64,000 nucleotides of DNA from Cyanoderma ruficeps (GCA_008694505.1 VZDJ01000174.1:5536601-5600600), one strand, 5' to 3'; shown: positions 37,290 to 51,100, counted from the first letter of the stretch. Numbers and translations are program-made. Notes: generated by a model not told the origin, from the sequence alone.

Positions 37290-40200
37290 TCAGCAAGGAA
37301 AGTCGCACCACCAGGGGCTCCTTACAGTCAGACACTGAATATATTTTCATGCCAAGCAGGTCCCTCTGCAAGTAATTTAATTAAAACTTCTGAATTAATA
37401 AGCTTATCCTTCATTAGTAGTCAGAGTAATAAAAGCAGCATGGAACTTCTCCTTAATGAAACAAAACATACCTAAAAAGCAAAAAGGAACGTGAAGAAGC
37501 AGCTGTAACTCTGTGAGCTGCTTTTGCTGCCGTTGGTGCATCAATGTAATGACTATCAGCCAACTGCTGGGTGTGTTTTAGGGGAGGAAAGAAAGACTGA
37601 ACAAAGGAGTGTGTGGAAATTCCTATTCCAGAAATAGTGGAATCAGCTTTGGAGGTTAAAAATACAGGGATGACAGGAGAACACTGAGATCTGATATTGC
37701 TCAGTGTTTTTATAGACCAGAGCACATCAGGTATGCAGAGGTGATTGGTGTAAGGCACCTGATCATTTACCAGGAGTGCAGCGGAGCAGATCAGCTAAAA
37801 TCTCTTCTCCCTTTGGCTTTGTGAGGAAAAGTGACAAAAACATGGAGATCCCCAGACATGGCAGGTACTGAGACCAGATCACAAGGCTACATCAGACTCA
37901 TCTTTAATTCTGGATGCATCACAAACCACTTAATGCCTTTTGTCTTTTCTTAAAGTTTTCTGTTGTTTCATAGTTTTGCCTAAGTTTTACAATCTTCTGT
38001 TACAAACCCAATGTGATTGTATCTCCTGCACAGCTGGGGGTTCCTGAAACTAGTTTTCCAAAGAAAATGTATTTTCTATCCATTGCCTCCATGAGCCTCC
38101 CTACTGAGAAGAGTTTATGCTTAGCTACACTAAGGATGTAATAAATGCAAAAGAAAAGGAGGTAAAGCGAGGATTTAAAGACCTGTATCGAATTTTATCA
38201 CTGGAAGGTCTGGCAATGAACACAATCCTATTTTTTTCTGTTTAGCACATTTTTGGAGTTCATTTTTTTCACAGAAACCTTCGCATCCACCTAAGGGATA
38301 TTTTTTGTTTTTATTTAAAGTTCCTAAATGGGTGAACTGGTCAGGCTCTAATTGTGGCTGAAAGGCTGCAGCTGACACACACTGGAGACTTAATTATGTA
38401 GTGTGTGGCTCCATCTGTCAGCTGCAATATCTTTTGTTACCAAGAATCAGGCTGCCATAGAAGATGACGTGACAGATTCAATTTGCTTTCACAAGGATAA
38501 GAGTTATGTGGGCATTTGAATGATGCTGGAAACGAGAACTACATTTACACTCCTTGTGTAGAAATTGAAGCGCTGTTTACAGCGGAGTTTGTCCAAAATA
38601 CGAAGCTAAGATTGAATGGGTGGCAGTCAATGCGAAGCTGAAAACCAGGAAACAATTCATTAAAATATCATTAAATGGAGGATAGACTTCAACAAAACTG
38701 CCCCAGTAAAAATGCACCCATGCACATGCAGAAAAATTCTGAAGAGTGCTTTTGTATTAAATCACTGTAAACAGCAATTGTACTAAAAATTCAAGCACTT
38801 CTACAGGAAATTTGAGAGCAAAATGCAAAAATCATGAAATTCCATTTAGGAGGGAGAGGGGATACAGTTTTCCCTCAGAATAGAGATTTTTGACCTTTTT
38901 TAATCTATTTACTATAAATATTTTTCTAGGCTGATGCAGATTACTGTAAAACCCTTTAGACATGATGGCTGTAAGGTTGTCTTTCCTTTCTGCCTTTGTA
39001 GACAGCTCACAGACCATATAGTGAGGTACACATAATTTTTTCATAATTTTCCTTAATATAAACCTCTCCCATTTCAGTTTGTGAAGCCCAAACAGACAAC
39101 ATGGGAAGCAAAGCAACCAATGGCAACATGATGGCATATTTACAAAAAAACCCCAAAAAACTGAAGAGTGAAAAGTATATTACAAGGGATTTTGTTATTT
39201 GCTCTAAAATGAAGCCTTGTTAATTAGGAAATGCTTTTCACAACTGATTTAATTTGTAATTGGAGAGGACCCCTCTCATTTGCTTATAGGCAGCCATATA
39301 TTTCAGCTGATGAACAACAACATTATTTTTAGCAAGCTATACATTCATCACAGAGTGATGCATCTGGCAGTCTAACCTGCCATTAAGTCAGTAGGCAATA
39401 AAGAGTTTTGAAAAACTCCCTATATTTATCAGCTTTTGAATTCAACGGTTGCCCAATTACCCCTAAAATTGTTATAATCTTAGTTTTAGGTGCAAAGCTT
39501 TTATTGAAAATCTACTCGTTATCTTCCATAAATGTTAGTCATAAACAACACCAGTAAATCATAAAAATATAACAGCTTGTGATTAATGTGGAAAGAGACT
39601 TATATTCAGTTCTAAATGTTCTCTCATCCCAGCACCCGACTCGGACTGATAAATTGAATTAGCTCACTTAGTGTGAGGTTTGCTGTGAGCTTGCTTGTAA
39701 ACCTCCCTGGAATTTCTATTTTAGCGTCCTGGCAGAAATGTGAAAATTCAAACTCCAAACCAGATTTTCTGAAAACGGCACCAGTTTGTGAAGATCTTAC
39801 AGAACCCTCTCTCTGCACTCCCTTGAACGTGCCTCTAACACTCATGTTGGACTCCGTGTCTGTGCAGGTTTTACTTCCCAAAGGCCAAGGAAACCATGAT
39901 TTCTCCATAACCCATCCTATGTGGAGCCCACCCGTTCTGATCAAACTGAAGCTCTTACCCTACTCTGTGTTTAGGTTTTCAGTGTGAGCTACAGCCATGG
40001 AGCAAACAGGAGACACAAGCACAAGAGATGGGCACAAGGACAATGTTCTGAGCTGGTGACAGCTGCAGCTCAGAGCCAGGATGAGTAAAACTGTGACTTT
40101 ATGGACTCCACCAAGCATATGTGGATGAATTTTTCATACTAATTTGTACTTTACAGCTACTGAAATACACTCCTTCCTCTGCCACAATTAATTCACATCT

Positions 40201-43200
40201 ACGCCCTGTTTGACAAACTGTAACTGGAGCTGAAGCTCAGCAAGAACTGATCCTGGTTAATGAGAAATCACTGAACATTGATTGGAATATTGCTCTTGTT
40301 TGCAGCCTAACTTAAGAGCTACCCAAGGAATGAACCAAATCTAAGCTATAAAGCCAGGACACCAATGCTGCTGGCTAAGAAGGGAATGGCTGAAGGGAGG
40401 ATGCTGCTGGAGCAGCTGCAGAAATCTGCTCTCCAGAGGACCTGGCAAGGAGCTGCCCAGAGGGCCAGGGCTCAGGGGGCTGCCCGTGGCTCTGGGCTGC
40501 TCCCAGCTCCCCCCTGGCAGCCTCTGAGCTGTGCTGGGTATGAGACATTCCCTGCAGAAATGTGCCAGCTGACAGAGCCAGCCTGTGGAACCAACACCTG
40601 CCAGCTGGCTGCAACCCTGGCATGGAGGTGCTTTTTATTTCATCCCCGTATTTATCTTCTCAAACGCCTCCCCTTTGCATCCTTGCCAGCAGAACCCCCG
40701 AAGGAAACCTTGGGGCTGGTGGGGGCAGAGCAGTGGGAGATGCTGGAGGATCCCAATGGGAAAAGAGGTACCTGCTCTGCAGACAGTTTTGTTTAGCAGT
40801 CATATGGGCACCTTAATTCCTCCCACATGCAGATAACATTCCTCGCTTCCCAAATGCACAAATCAAAAAGAAAAAACCTCCAGACCTTTCAATTAAATCC
40901 CATCTAACTGATACCACAGGAGGCTTTTGACCAATGCTGAGAACTGAGATATGTTTCACTTCACTAAAATGGGTAAATAGTTTCTGCTGCACACCAGAAA
41001 AATGTAGAAGACATGCAAACTTTAAACCACCATTTGGCATTAAATACTTGTAAAAGCCTTTTTCCTTTAGATTAATATCTCACATTTATCTGCACTATAC
41101 ATTTTGGAGACATGGTGAAAATTGCTTATTTCTAATAAAATGTAGCAACAGTACCCTGAGGAAAAATTACTGTGTTATGAGATATTTTTCCCCTCTACCA
41201 CAGCCAATTTAGTTTTCATTTAAAATTCAATAACTGCATCATACTCAGAACCTTCCATGACTGTCATAATGACTTCGAACAAAAAGTGTGCTGTAAACAA
41301 GGAAGATTAGGAAGACATTATTGAGGTAATTTCTCCCCAAGTTTCTCACACACAGTCAGGGATGCAGAAAACGGATGCAACAGTTAGTGTGGGTATGATT
41401 TAGAAATAAGCAGGAGAAAGTAAGCACTTTGTTCTGCAGATACTTTGGTAATAAAAGCATTACTGCCCCCATTTTATTTGAGATATATTTTACTGCTAGG
41501 TGGAAGGAAACACTTCGTTGTTTTCCCACTAAAGTGTTGATGTAAGTGAAGAAGACAAACAGTATAATATTGTTAGGAAAATGCTGCCTACTTGCTGTAG
41601 CATCTTCTTTCCTTGTGTCTCCATAAGGGGCCCTGACAGCAGCACTGGGATGGATCTGCTGGACTGAGGCTGCTGCTGCACCCCCTCCATCCTGCACCCT
41701 ATTGCATTGTCCAGTAGCACTGTCACATCATTCCAGGAGAAAAGGCAGAAGGAAAAGAGTCTTCCCCTTTTCATTTTGCCTGGTGAGTGGCTTGTACAGT
41801 CCTCTTACATTTTAAGAACCTGCTCTTCCCTGCTCTCTCTGGGGATGCACAAAAAAGGCACCTGAGTAGCTGTCCTCTCCCCAGAGTAGGACTGAGTGCT
41901 CTTATTTAACAGAAGCATGCAAAGTCAATTAAAAAAATTCTGGTCAGATTCTTTGCCTCTTGACTAATCTAATCAATGGATTTTAAAATGCTGATAGCAA
42001 ATTTCTGGGGCTTGCCAGGTAATTAAACCAGAGGAGGTCTCTGTAGGCCAAACCCTGATCACATTTATACCAGACAGACTTACTGGTGTTCTATAGACAC
42101 AGGATTATGTTAACACCATTGACTTTCTCCCCTTTTCATTCATCAACATTTACATCCAGGAACTGATAGGCCTGCAAGCAGAGGTAGCTTTTTACATGAC
42201 TAGGGCATAGATGTCTTCAGAAAGTACAGGAGTCTTTGGACAAATGGACTATGAAGAGCAAACTAAACTTTCTAGAAGCAAAACAACAAAAGTTTCAAAA
42301 AGTAAAACAAACTCCTGTGAGCAAGAAAACCCTGATGTGTTCTCTGACATACCCAGAGTAAGAACCAGTCTCTAATGGCACAGGAATGTCTTCAAATGAT
42401 AATGTACCACATGGATTTTCCACATCTCTGTGGTGTGGTGGTCTCCGTCAGTCACAAAGAATTGGGTGGTCTGCTTCACTCTCTGTTCAGTGCAGTGCTG
42501 GTTGTGTTATTTGCTATAAACACTTGTTCCTAGTCCTCAGTTTTGAGAAAGATAAGAAACAAAAGGATGGGTTCTGCTTCATCCTCATGCCATGCTTTTG
42601 TGCAAAAGGAAAACAATTGTGTGAGTACTTTCCTACAGCCTGGCCACGCCACGCTGATTCAACAGTTGGGATTATGAGATAAAAGGATGCTGTTCAGACT
42701 GATTAATCAAACCCCCTTATGCTTGCCAAAGCCTAATTATTCTTTGATCTACATTAATGACTTCAGAAAGCATAGCACACCTGGTGGGAGTTCTCAATGG
42801 GGAGCATTTTAGACGAAAAAGAAAACTCCTCCCTGCGTCACAAAAACCTAATTTGCTTATATCAGTAGAATCAATTGTTTAATACAGAACGGTGTCTCCC
42901 ACAGGTACTGTTGGTTGTGTCGAAATATAACGTCGGCAGCTTTTACTTTTATTTTATCAAAGTGGTATTGTTTGACAAATAGCAAACTCCATTTCAGGGT
43001 GACTTGAAAAACTACATTGTTATCACAAACTATGGCTATCTGCAGCTTTTTATTGAACAGCCTGGCTGTAACTCACATGAGCACAGAGGCCTTATCTCAT
43101 GGTTTCTGCATTCTCTGAGAGATGAGTGAGTGCCTCGTACCCCAATTTAAAACTCAGCAAGAGATTAATTTACAATCCAGATCCAGAAGGATTCACAAGG

Positions 43201-44220
43201 ATAAGGATGACACAGCATCACAAAAGGCAAAAAAAAAACCCCCAACTCAATAAAGCAATTCACCCCAGCTCTACTTGATTAAAAAAAATCCCAACAACTG
43301 AAATGTTGAAAGTATAAGGTCTGTGCTTGTGCACTGAGAATTTACTGCATCAAATGGTTCTTTATGATCATCAAATGGGATCAACAGAAAAAACACCTAA
43401 ATATGACAGAATTTTCTCTAGATAATCTACCTGGAACTGCATCTATTCCTAACAGAAATTTTAAGAGTGGCATGAGTGAGAGACAAAGAAGTGTAGGTGA
43501 GCACCACAGACAAAAAGAGAACAAAGGCTTAAAGAACAGCATTTGCAACCAGAACAAGTTATGGTAAACTGATAATGCCCACAGGGATCTTCTTTTGGCC
43601 TCCTCTATGCTGTTGAGGATAAACTGGGGAAGAAGATATCATTTGCTTTACAAGGAATATATGCTCAAATCCCAAAGCCAGGAGTACAATTTCCTGAGCA
43701 TTTGTGGATGAGACCACCTTGACAACCCTCTACATTTTGAGAAGCTGATACTCCTTGCTGAAAAATTTAACAAAGAAAACGAAGAACAAAGTTCTCATAT
43801 CAGAATTAAGTGCATCAAAACAGGTGTTGTCTATGCAGAACTCAGAGGAAGCAAAGAAACCAACAATCTGGTGTTTCCCTGGGTACATGAATATTTGAGA
43901 GGCCTGGAATAAATCAGTGCTGGAGTTTTGCAACAAGATGACAGCCATGAGTTGTGTTTGCCAGATAATCTTGGAACGTATCAGTTTCGCAGTATCACAC
44001 GGAGAAGAGGAGCAAATCTGCATGGTACCAACTGTCCAACAAACCAGAACATATCCCACAGGGTTCCTGCACTTTATTTTAGGCCCTTTGAATTTTAATG
44101 CCCTGGGCACATCCTGTTCAAGGTACCCATGGGCCACACCCTGTGGCTGTAAGGCAGCACATGGCTGGGAGAAAACCCTGCATCTGGAGGAGGTGTTTGT
44201 TATAAACCTGATGCCTTGGG
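37290..44220. other. Intergenic, no gene recognised
   Basis: AT-rich and largely repeat-free. Candidate conserved non-coding patches by eye are 38390-38700, 39190-39600 and 42830-43100. A more GC-rich patch at 40365-40800 carries a 143-codon + strand frame without any known domain. A-run/CCCC tracts occur at 39145-39160 and 43229-43244. Confidence 0.5.
38571..38584. promoter_or_regulatory. Forkhead consensus within a 14-bp hyphenated palindrome
   Basis: CGCTGT-TT-ACAGCG is a perfect 6-2-6 inverted repeat that contains TGTTTAC (38574-38580), the core forkhead (FOX) binding site. The surrounding 38560-38640 carries several CpGs (38571, 38583, 38600, 38632) in otherwise AT-rich DNA, which suggests constraint. 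Function is inferred. Confidence 0.35.
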
Positions 44221-44224
44221 ATGG

Positions 44225-44673
44225 CTGACCTGGAACAGAGACTGGACAGAGCTAGAGAATAAAGTAGATATTTATTGAAAGGCATTTAGGATACACCTTG
44301 GGCAGGACAAGAGCCAGACCAGGGCTACACCCAAGGCAGGTCCAAAATGGTCACAAAATGGACAACCAGTCATGAGGTCTCACGCTGTAATAAGTTTTGG
44401 TCCATCTGCATATTGGGGTTTAATTGTCCAGTTACAGCTCCAGGTTGTGAAGGTCCATCCTTTCTTGCTCTCTTTCTTCAGTCCTTTGTTGTTTATGCTT
44501 TTGGGCCTGAAAGTTGTCCTTGATCTTCAGCAGAAAAAGGATTTGTTTTGTCTACCTACTCTGTGAGGAGAGTTTACTAACACTTAATATGAGGCTCAGA
44601 ACTACACCCCTAGGCAGCACAGAATCTGAAAAACATGAAAGCTAAAACTTAAGGCATCAAACCAACACTTTTC
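44225..44673 (-). mobile_element. Solo LTR of an endogenous retrovirus (passerine ERVL-like), reverse orientation
   Basis: The block beginning TGACCTGGAACAGAG and running to about AACACTTTTCA resembles an LTR family common in songbird genomes as I remember them. Recognisable phrases include GTCCAAAATGGTCACAAAAT, GTTTTGGTCCATCTGCATAT and GTGAGGAGAGTTTACTAACA. The minus strand carries an AATAAA (TTTATT at about 44270 on +) near the left edge, which places the R/U5 side to the left and the 5' end to the right. Its TG..CA ends fit LTR termini. I could not define a target-site duplication, and no internal retroviral frame flanks it, so it is probably a solo LTR. The family name is from memory. Confidence 0.7.
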
Positions 44674-45025
44674 ATCCACAGCCACGAGGTTTCTAAGTAC
44701 CTACACAATCCATATTGCGTGGAACAGCCACCAGCCTCTCCCTGCCAGCCCAATCCAGGGGACCAGGGCTTCAGGTGATATCCATCTATCAACGGGGCTT
44801 CACTTGTAAGAGCAGACATTCCTGCCCTGTTATGTTTGCTTTGTACTGTCATTTTCTTCTCATCAAGAAACAAACTCAATTATATTTTTCCCTGCTCCAG
44901 GCATAACTAATCAGCAGGCAACTCCCTCAGTAAGCCCAGCCATTTCCAACACCTCCTCACACACGCAGATATCTCAAATATGAAGAAGTGTTACTTCTCT
45001 ACCCCTCAAGGGGTGCAGGCACAGT
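44674..45025. other. Intergenic flank of the LTR
   Basis: No coding sequence recognised. It could be unique flank or divergent retroviral sequence. Confidence 0.4.
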
Positions 45026-45158
45026 CATTAATCTTTCTTTCATCTCACAGAATGCTAATAAAACAATCACCTCCCTATCCCTGAATTGGGTAGGTCCTAA
45101 TTAACATGCTAATTGGGCAGATCTTCCCTAATGACTCCCAAACCTCAGCAGTAATATG
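45026..45158. promoter_or_regulatory. Dense homeodomain-core segment near the LTR
   Basis: TAAT/ATTA cores occur at 45026-45032, 45054-45060, 45096-45105 (CCTAATTAAC), 45108-45117 (GCTAATTGGG), 45127-45134 and 45151-45158, followed by GATA-type words (AGATAG at 45165-45170, AAAGATAGG at 45185-45193). It could be an enhancer, or it could belong to a degraded retroviral internal region, since it lies only 350 bases from the LTR. Confidence 0.3.
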
Positions 45159-45199
45159 TTATTTAGATAGAAAAGAGTTATCTAAAAGATAGGTAGAAT

Positions 45200-48100
45200 T
45201 AAAAAACTGGCGAGACAGAGCAGAGTTTGGATAGGCAAAATACTGAAAGGGACATTTCTGCTATGAAAATTAAAATTCTCCACCTGTCTTTTCTACAGCT
45301 CACAGATCCAGCACCTTGCAATGTTCAGAGCAAGAATTATTTTGGAGGTAATATACAGCTGTAGTAAAGAATATTATTCATGCAGAGAGAAAAACCATAC
45401 GAGTAACAGTGACATTTAAAATATATTATTAAATCTTCTCATTTTAATATCTAAATAAATATGGCTTTTATTATCTGACACATAAATGTACAAGTTGCCT
45501 TGCAAACCCAGCAATGCCAGCAGCTCTGGCACTTTGTATTCATGAGCAACTTCAAGGTGGATAGTTCAAGTTTTAATGGAATTAGTCCACTGGGGCTGGT
45601 ATTGTGTTTATGCAGTTAGAGGCTCAATATAATCAAATTTCTCAAAGACAGCATTTGCTCTCCTCAGAAGATAGGACTCAATAATAATTTCAATCCCCTG
45701 TTAAGCTAAAATGAAAATATTGGCAGATGCCATAAAAGTCATTGTTCTGATGTTTTCTTTCATGCACACCTCGTAGGTAAAAGCTGAGCTCTTCCAGTAA
45801 GAAATTAGGTTTGAATCTTATAAAAGAAAACCTTTGATGTGTATTGCTTGAAACATCCACTGCAGGCGTCCCTGCAAACCTGGCCTTGCCCTGCTGCAAC
45901 TGTGCATGTGCAGCTCCAGTGAACACCAAAATGCTCTGAGAAGCAGCATTTCTGTACATGCCACACGTGCAGCCAGGGCAGCCTCACACCCTGGGCTTGG
46001 TCAGGGAGGACAAACTCCGTGTCAGGATCACACGGCAGCAGCTCACCCTGGTCCACGAAACTGAGACAAACCTGAAACTTGGGCCCTAAACTGGAAAACC
46101 TCAGAGGAAAACCAGATTTTTTTTTCCTTTCCTTATGCTTTTGGAGCATCGAAAATGAAAAATACTGGCATTGGGACACCATGGTATTTTTTGTACAACT
46201 TTCTGGACTTTAGTTCCATTAAAAAAGCCATGAAAAGTAGTCAAAACATTTCACTGAGATATTTTGTTTTCTCATGCAGAACAGCTTTTCATTAGAAGGT
46301 TTTTTTACAAACTACAAAATGAAATGTTTTTGTCCTGTGTTCCTATTCTTTCCAGTTTTGATTTTTATGACCCTTGTTCATAAAAACAAGACTCTTTCCT
46401 CTCTCCTCTCCTCATTTTCCAATGTCTAAAAGTAAAAAATAATATCTCCAACTATTCATATGTTTTTCCTGCATATCAAATAGGGACAGGCAATGTAATT
46501 GTCATTACCCATGGCTGGTACAGACCAAGAAAAAAATGAGTACAGCTGAGTTTTTAAGAGTTCAGACCCTGTTTTTCATCATTGCAAATCTCCTCTCACT
46601 TCCGAAGGCCCATTTGAGAAAGAATTTGCTGGTTTCATTTACTGGCAACTGCAGTACAAATAGTGGCTTCAGATGTATCATCAGAAGGCCTGTTAGGGGG
46701 TCAACACCCTGCTCCACTAAAGTCAACAAAGCATCGATTTAAGCAAAGCCCCTGAGCCCCTCTGGCACCACAGTGCTGCTTTTGCCTTCACATGAGGGGG
46801 TTTATAACACACATTTCGATAAATTACAGAACAAAAAGCATCAGTCTGAACAGATAAGACAGCCCCAGTAATATAAAATACAGCCTAAAAGAAATCTATC
46901 CCTTTTTTATGTATGCACTGCTGAAGTGCACGGGGTCACAAAGACACATCACTTTTCACACCCATTGTTTTGAACAATATCTGGTGTTTCTTTAGGAGCT
47001 GTTGACAGAAAACAATATCACAGTGAAATTACTGCAGTGTGTCTGGGGCTCACCTGTGTTTCTTATTGGTGTTATGTGGCATCAGGGGGGCTGGACAGTC
47101 CCTGGGCCAAAACTGCTGAATTCCAGACCAGGCTTTCATTTCACAGCAAGGTCTTATGGAACATTCTCAGCCCTGCCTGATCAATGTGTTTTTCTGAGCA
47201 CACAGAACTCTTTCTTACAGCACCATTAAAAAGCACCTTCTTATGGTGTCTTCATTCATCAGCAGATAAGGGGCCTGCCAGTGATGGCAATCCTGGATGG
47301 TATTTACAAAAAAAATTAGTCTCCTGCCTAGATGAATTTGTAAAGCTGACTCATGCTTCACACAGGCAATCAGACATTGGGTATTTGGCCATGTGACTGG
47401 ATAGGAACAAGGGACAGCTTTGTACCTGTGGTTATTTGTCTAAAAAATACCTGTAAATCCATAGATATCTTTTTTTTCCTGCTATAGAGCCTCTTCAGAA
47501 GACAGCATTAGTATTTCTGTGTACCACACTATGGTGATGTCTGCAGAAGCTGGGCTTGAAGGAAAGGCAGCCATGGAAAAAGGCTCTCAGGCAGAGGCTC
47601 AAAAAGCCAAAGAGCTTTAGGGTGAGGTGTCTTGCAGCATGTGTCTTTCTGACAGAAACACATTTCCTCAGCTGTATTCATATCTTCTGCAGGCTCACAT
47701 CATGATTCAGTGATATAATTTATCCATCTTAGACCAAACCTGCTGCAGCTGTTAGACACAGAGCACTAACCCACTATGAATTTGCTCTGCTGATTCAAAT
47801 TTTTTAGAGAAGGAGTTGACAGGTTCAGTTTTCACTGTCAGGATCATGTACCAGCTGTCTAAAGCACTTTAACATTTTTCTGAGGTCCCATATCCTCTTC
47901 AGCTACCAGAAAATAAACATAAGCTCCTTGTTTCACTTTTTACCTAATTCACCAGAGATGCAATTACATGTCCATGCTTGATCTGGTTCAAATCCATGGG
48001 CTAGATGGTCCCATAAGAGCATGAATTTGGTATAAAAACTGAAGAATAACCTCTTCAGCCTTTGCTGGAACAGTTCCAGGATGTATCACCCCAGGGCAAA

Positions 48101-51100
48101 GCCTCTGGTCTAATCAGGGGGCAGGGGTGTGCTCAGGGCGGCAGCAAAAGTCCCTCTTTGAGATATGGAGCCAAAATCATGGTGGACAGATCTGACCTGA
48201 AGCCCAAAGCTGCTGCAGGCTTTGCTAAGGTTGGACCAATTACATAAATACACTTAAGGTGATGTGGACTGTGAAGTTTTTGAAAGGCTCTTTTTGAAAA
48301 CATACCATTTTGCTCTTTGTTTCAAAATTGCTTTTCTCCCTTTTGTCTTCTTTTGGTGTTTTTCAGAAACCATCTTTAACAGAAAGAACTTTCAGCTACC
48401 TGGAAAGAACAAAACAAAGAGAGGAAACTTTTGATTTATAACCTTTTCTAAAAAACAAAAAAAACAACCCCATGTAAAACTTCCCCTGATGAGACCTGGG
48501 TCATGGTGGCACTCCTGCTCAACTGCAGGTGAAATGGTTCTAAGTGAGCTCCAAGAGAGCTCAAAAGAGGAGAGACTGTTGAGCCAGCTGAGAGTCTAAC
48601 CTTGGTCTTCCTGAGACGACCTGTTTATTGAAGTTGCTGTGTGGAGTGTAATAGACCCCTGGGTTTTGAAAATTCACTGAAGGATGTGTGGGCTGAAAGC
48701 GTTGCAGCTATGTAAATGGAAATTTTCTTTCTAAAGAGTGAAATATGCAGATTTTGCTCATTGCTTCCACATAAGCGAGTGACCAAATGAAGAGAAAACT
48801 GATCAAGAAAAATGTATGCATAATAAAAATGTGTACATGCTTCATCTAAAATTCATTGCCTCCAAAGCCTCACCATATAATTACTTAATCTTGAGCAGCT
48901 GCATGCACAATAAAATTTGCTTGCACTAGGTCTGAACAGAATTAATTTTTCCTGAGGATTGTAACACAACCAATACCCTGCAACTGTTCAGCAAGTGGCA
49001 ACTGAAGACACCACTGAAGTAACTTGAATTAAAAAGAACCTGCTCCAACCAGATTGATTCTGAGCTGACATTTGCTGGGTTTAATCATGTACTTCATTGT
49101 ATAGCAGCAAGAGCCTGAAGAAAAAAACAGAGCTACTGCACACAAAAGTTTATTAATGAATCAGATCTGATCCCTGCCTTGCTCTGCTCAAGAAACACGA
49201 GACGCTTTATGTCACAACTGAAATATTTCATTCCTGTTGTGGGCTCAGGAAATTTGGGCCCTAGGCAGGAGATTTTAGACATTGTGCCTATTGCTATGTC
49301 TTAGTTTCCTCATGTTCCCGGGTAGGTCAAAGGGCTGGGGTCCCAGGAAGGGTTTGGGGGCACCGTGCCTCGGTGTGGAAGGAAAGGGAGAGCCTCAGTA
49401 ATCTTGTTTGAGCAGAACTTGAAAGGGAAGTTCCTCTCCACCTTGTTCTTTCAGCAGAATCACTCCTATGCTGACAGCAGGATTTGTTTCTGTGTGCCTC
49501 ATTTTTAAAATAGCTGTTCCCATCAAATTCCCTTGAATAATGTTTATTACTGGGTCACCTACCTTGAAGTGGGAGGTGCAGGTAGGGAAGTGACCAGGCT
49601 GATTGCTGTCCTGGAGCACTGCTGTCCTTTAACCTGTGTCCTCACCAGCCCTCGTGCAATGCTGCTGCTGGAAGGAATTCTCTGATTACCAGTGAATTAT
49701 TCTAACACCCCTCTGCTTGCTGCCTGTCCAAACCACACAGGAGGTGACTGACCTGGTTACACTGGGGATAGGAGAATGTCTCCCACTGACTGCACCAGAC
49801 ACCAGGTAGGTGTACAGAAAATTCAAAGTCCCGGCCTCATGAACTTAAAAGTTTAAATTTGTGAATTTAAAAAGTTACTCCAGTAAGAGGAGCTGCTCGA
49901 CAGAGATTCAGCTCCCACAGTGAACAAGGAGCTGAGGGATGTTCTGAATTTATCATGGATAGATAGCTCTTCCTTACAAATCCAGGCTGCTCACTGCCAT
50001 GCTCAGCTATGAAATAAAAGAAGTTTTACACTAATCACAGGACCAAAAACTGCCTTTCCCCTCCCCAAAACCCAAATGAGTTCAAAGTGCTTGGGATGAC
50101 AGCTGGTGGCGGCCATAGCCAGACAAGGAGGGTAGTGGCCCATGTAGTTTTGTAATTAAGCTAGGTTTGCAAAGTTTTTATTTTGGAGAAAAGAACTCAT
50201 CAGGATCTCTTATAATTGGAAATGAAACTAAATGAATGCCACTGCTTTTATTCTGGCAGCTGAATTCCAGTAATGCTTAGCAATTGCCATGTTTGTAATG
50301 TAAATTTACTACTGTCGCTGCACTGAAATAGATTTCTTCTTTTTCCCTACTCATCAAAGTAAAAAATTTGCTCCAGCTGCTGCTGATCAAGAACTTGGAG
50401 AACATTACCCAGACTATTAGTATTCAGCACACACTGCCAGGTGCACAAATAACTCACTAGCATCTTTCTCAACCCACTTAATTGAATCATGGCTTGATTA
50501 GGTTCAACAGACAGAACAAAATATTTTCCAAGTTTGAAAAGTTTGACCTACCTTGGATGAGTAAAGAATGATAAGGGACACGTCCAGAAGAAAAATCAGC
50601 TTTGCCTGTCTCATCTGAATCCATGTTCAATTTTCTGAGCACTCTGGTTTTAATTTGCTCCCTTCCTCCTATTTCTGTTAGTGCTGGAAGACAAATGAGC
50701 TACCAGGTACCACAAAAGGTCAAAAGACAAAGCAAGAGAGATTTTAACATAACTAGATTTTCTCATCCATTGCATGATTCTGCTGCACATGGAAGGGATT
50801 TCTGCTGTGGTTGAGCTCTCACACAGGACTGTCACAGCTCCATTTGGCAGAGCAGGAAGGGATGCTGAGGAAGGTTTGAGCTCTGGAGCATCACAAGTCC
50901 ACCCAGCTGGGTGTCCTGCCTCCCCCAGCAGCCATCAGAGAGCACCACTGCTCCAGGCTGCAGTGTCTCAGCCTACAAAACCTGGAACAGGTACCCCCAA
51001 AGACAGGTAGAGATGTTGGTTTGCCTGCTGAATTCATCTGGAAAGGAAGTAACTGCCAAGGGAATGAGGGAAGGTTACAGGTGAGAGTACCTTTGCTGCT

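Noticed and set aside
40365..40796. 143-codon + frame in a moderately GC-rich patch
   Set aside because: No similarity that I recognise, no convincing splice chain and no CpG island.
47984..47994. GGTTCAAATCC, resembling a tRNA B box
   Set aside because: No A box or cloverleaf can be built upstream at the required distance.
49290..49330. Second MIR-like phrase (CTTAGTTTCCTCAT)
   Set aside because: Too short and without the neighbouring MIR segments.
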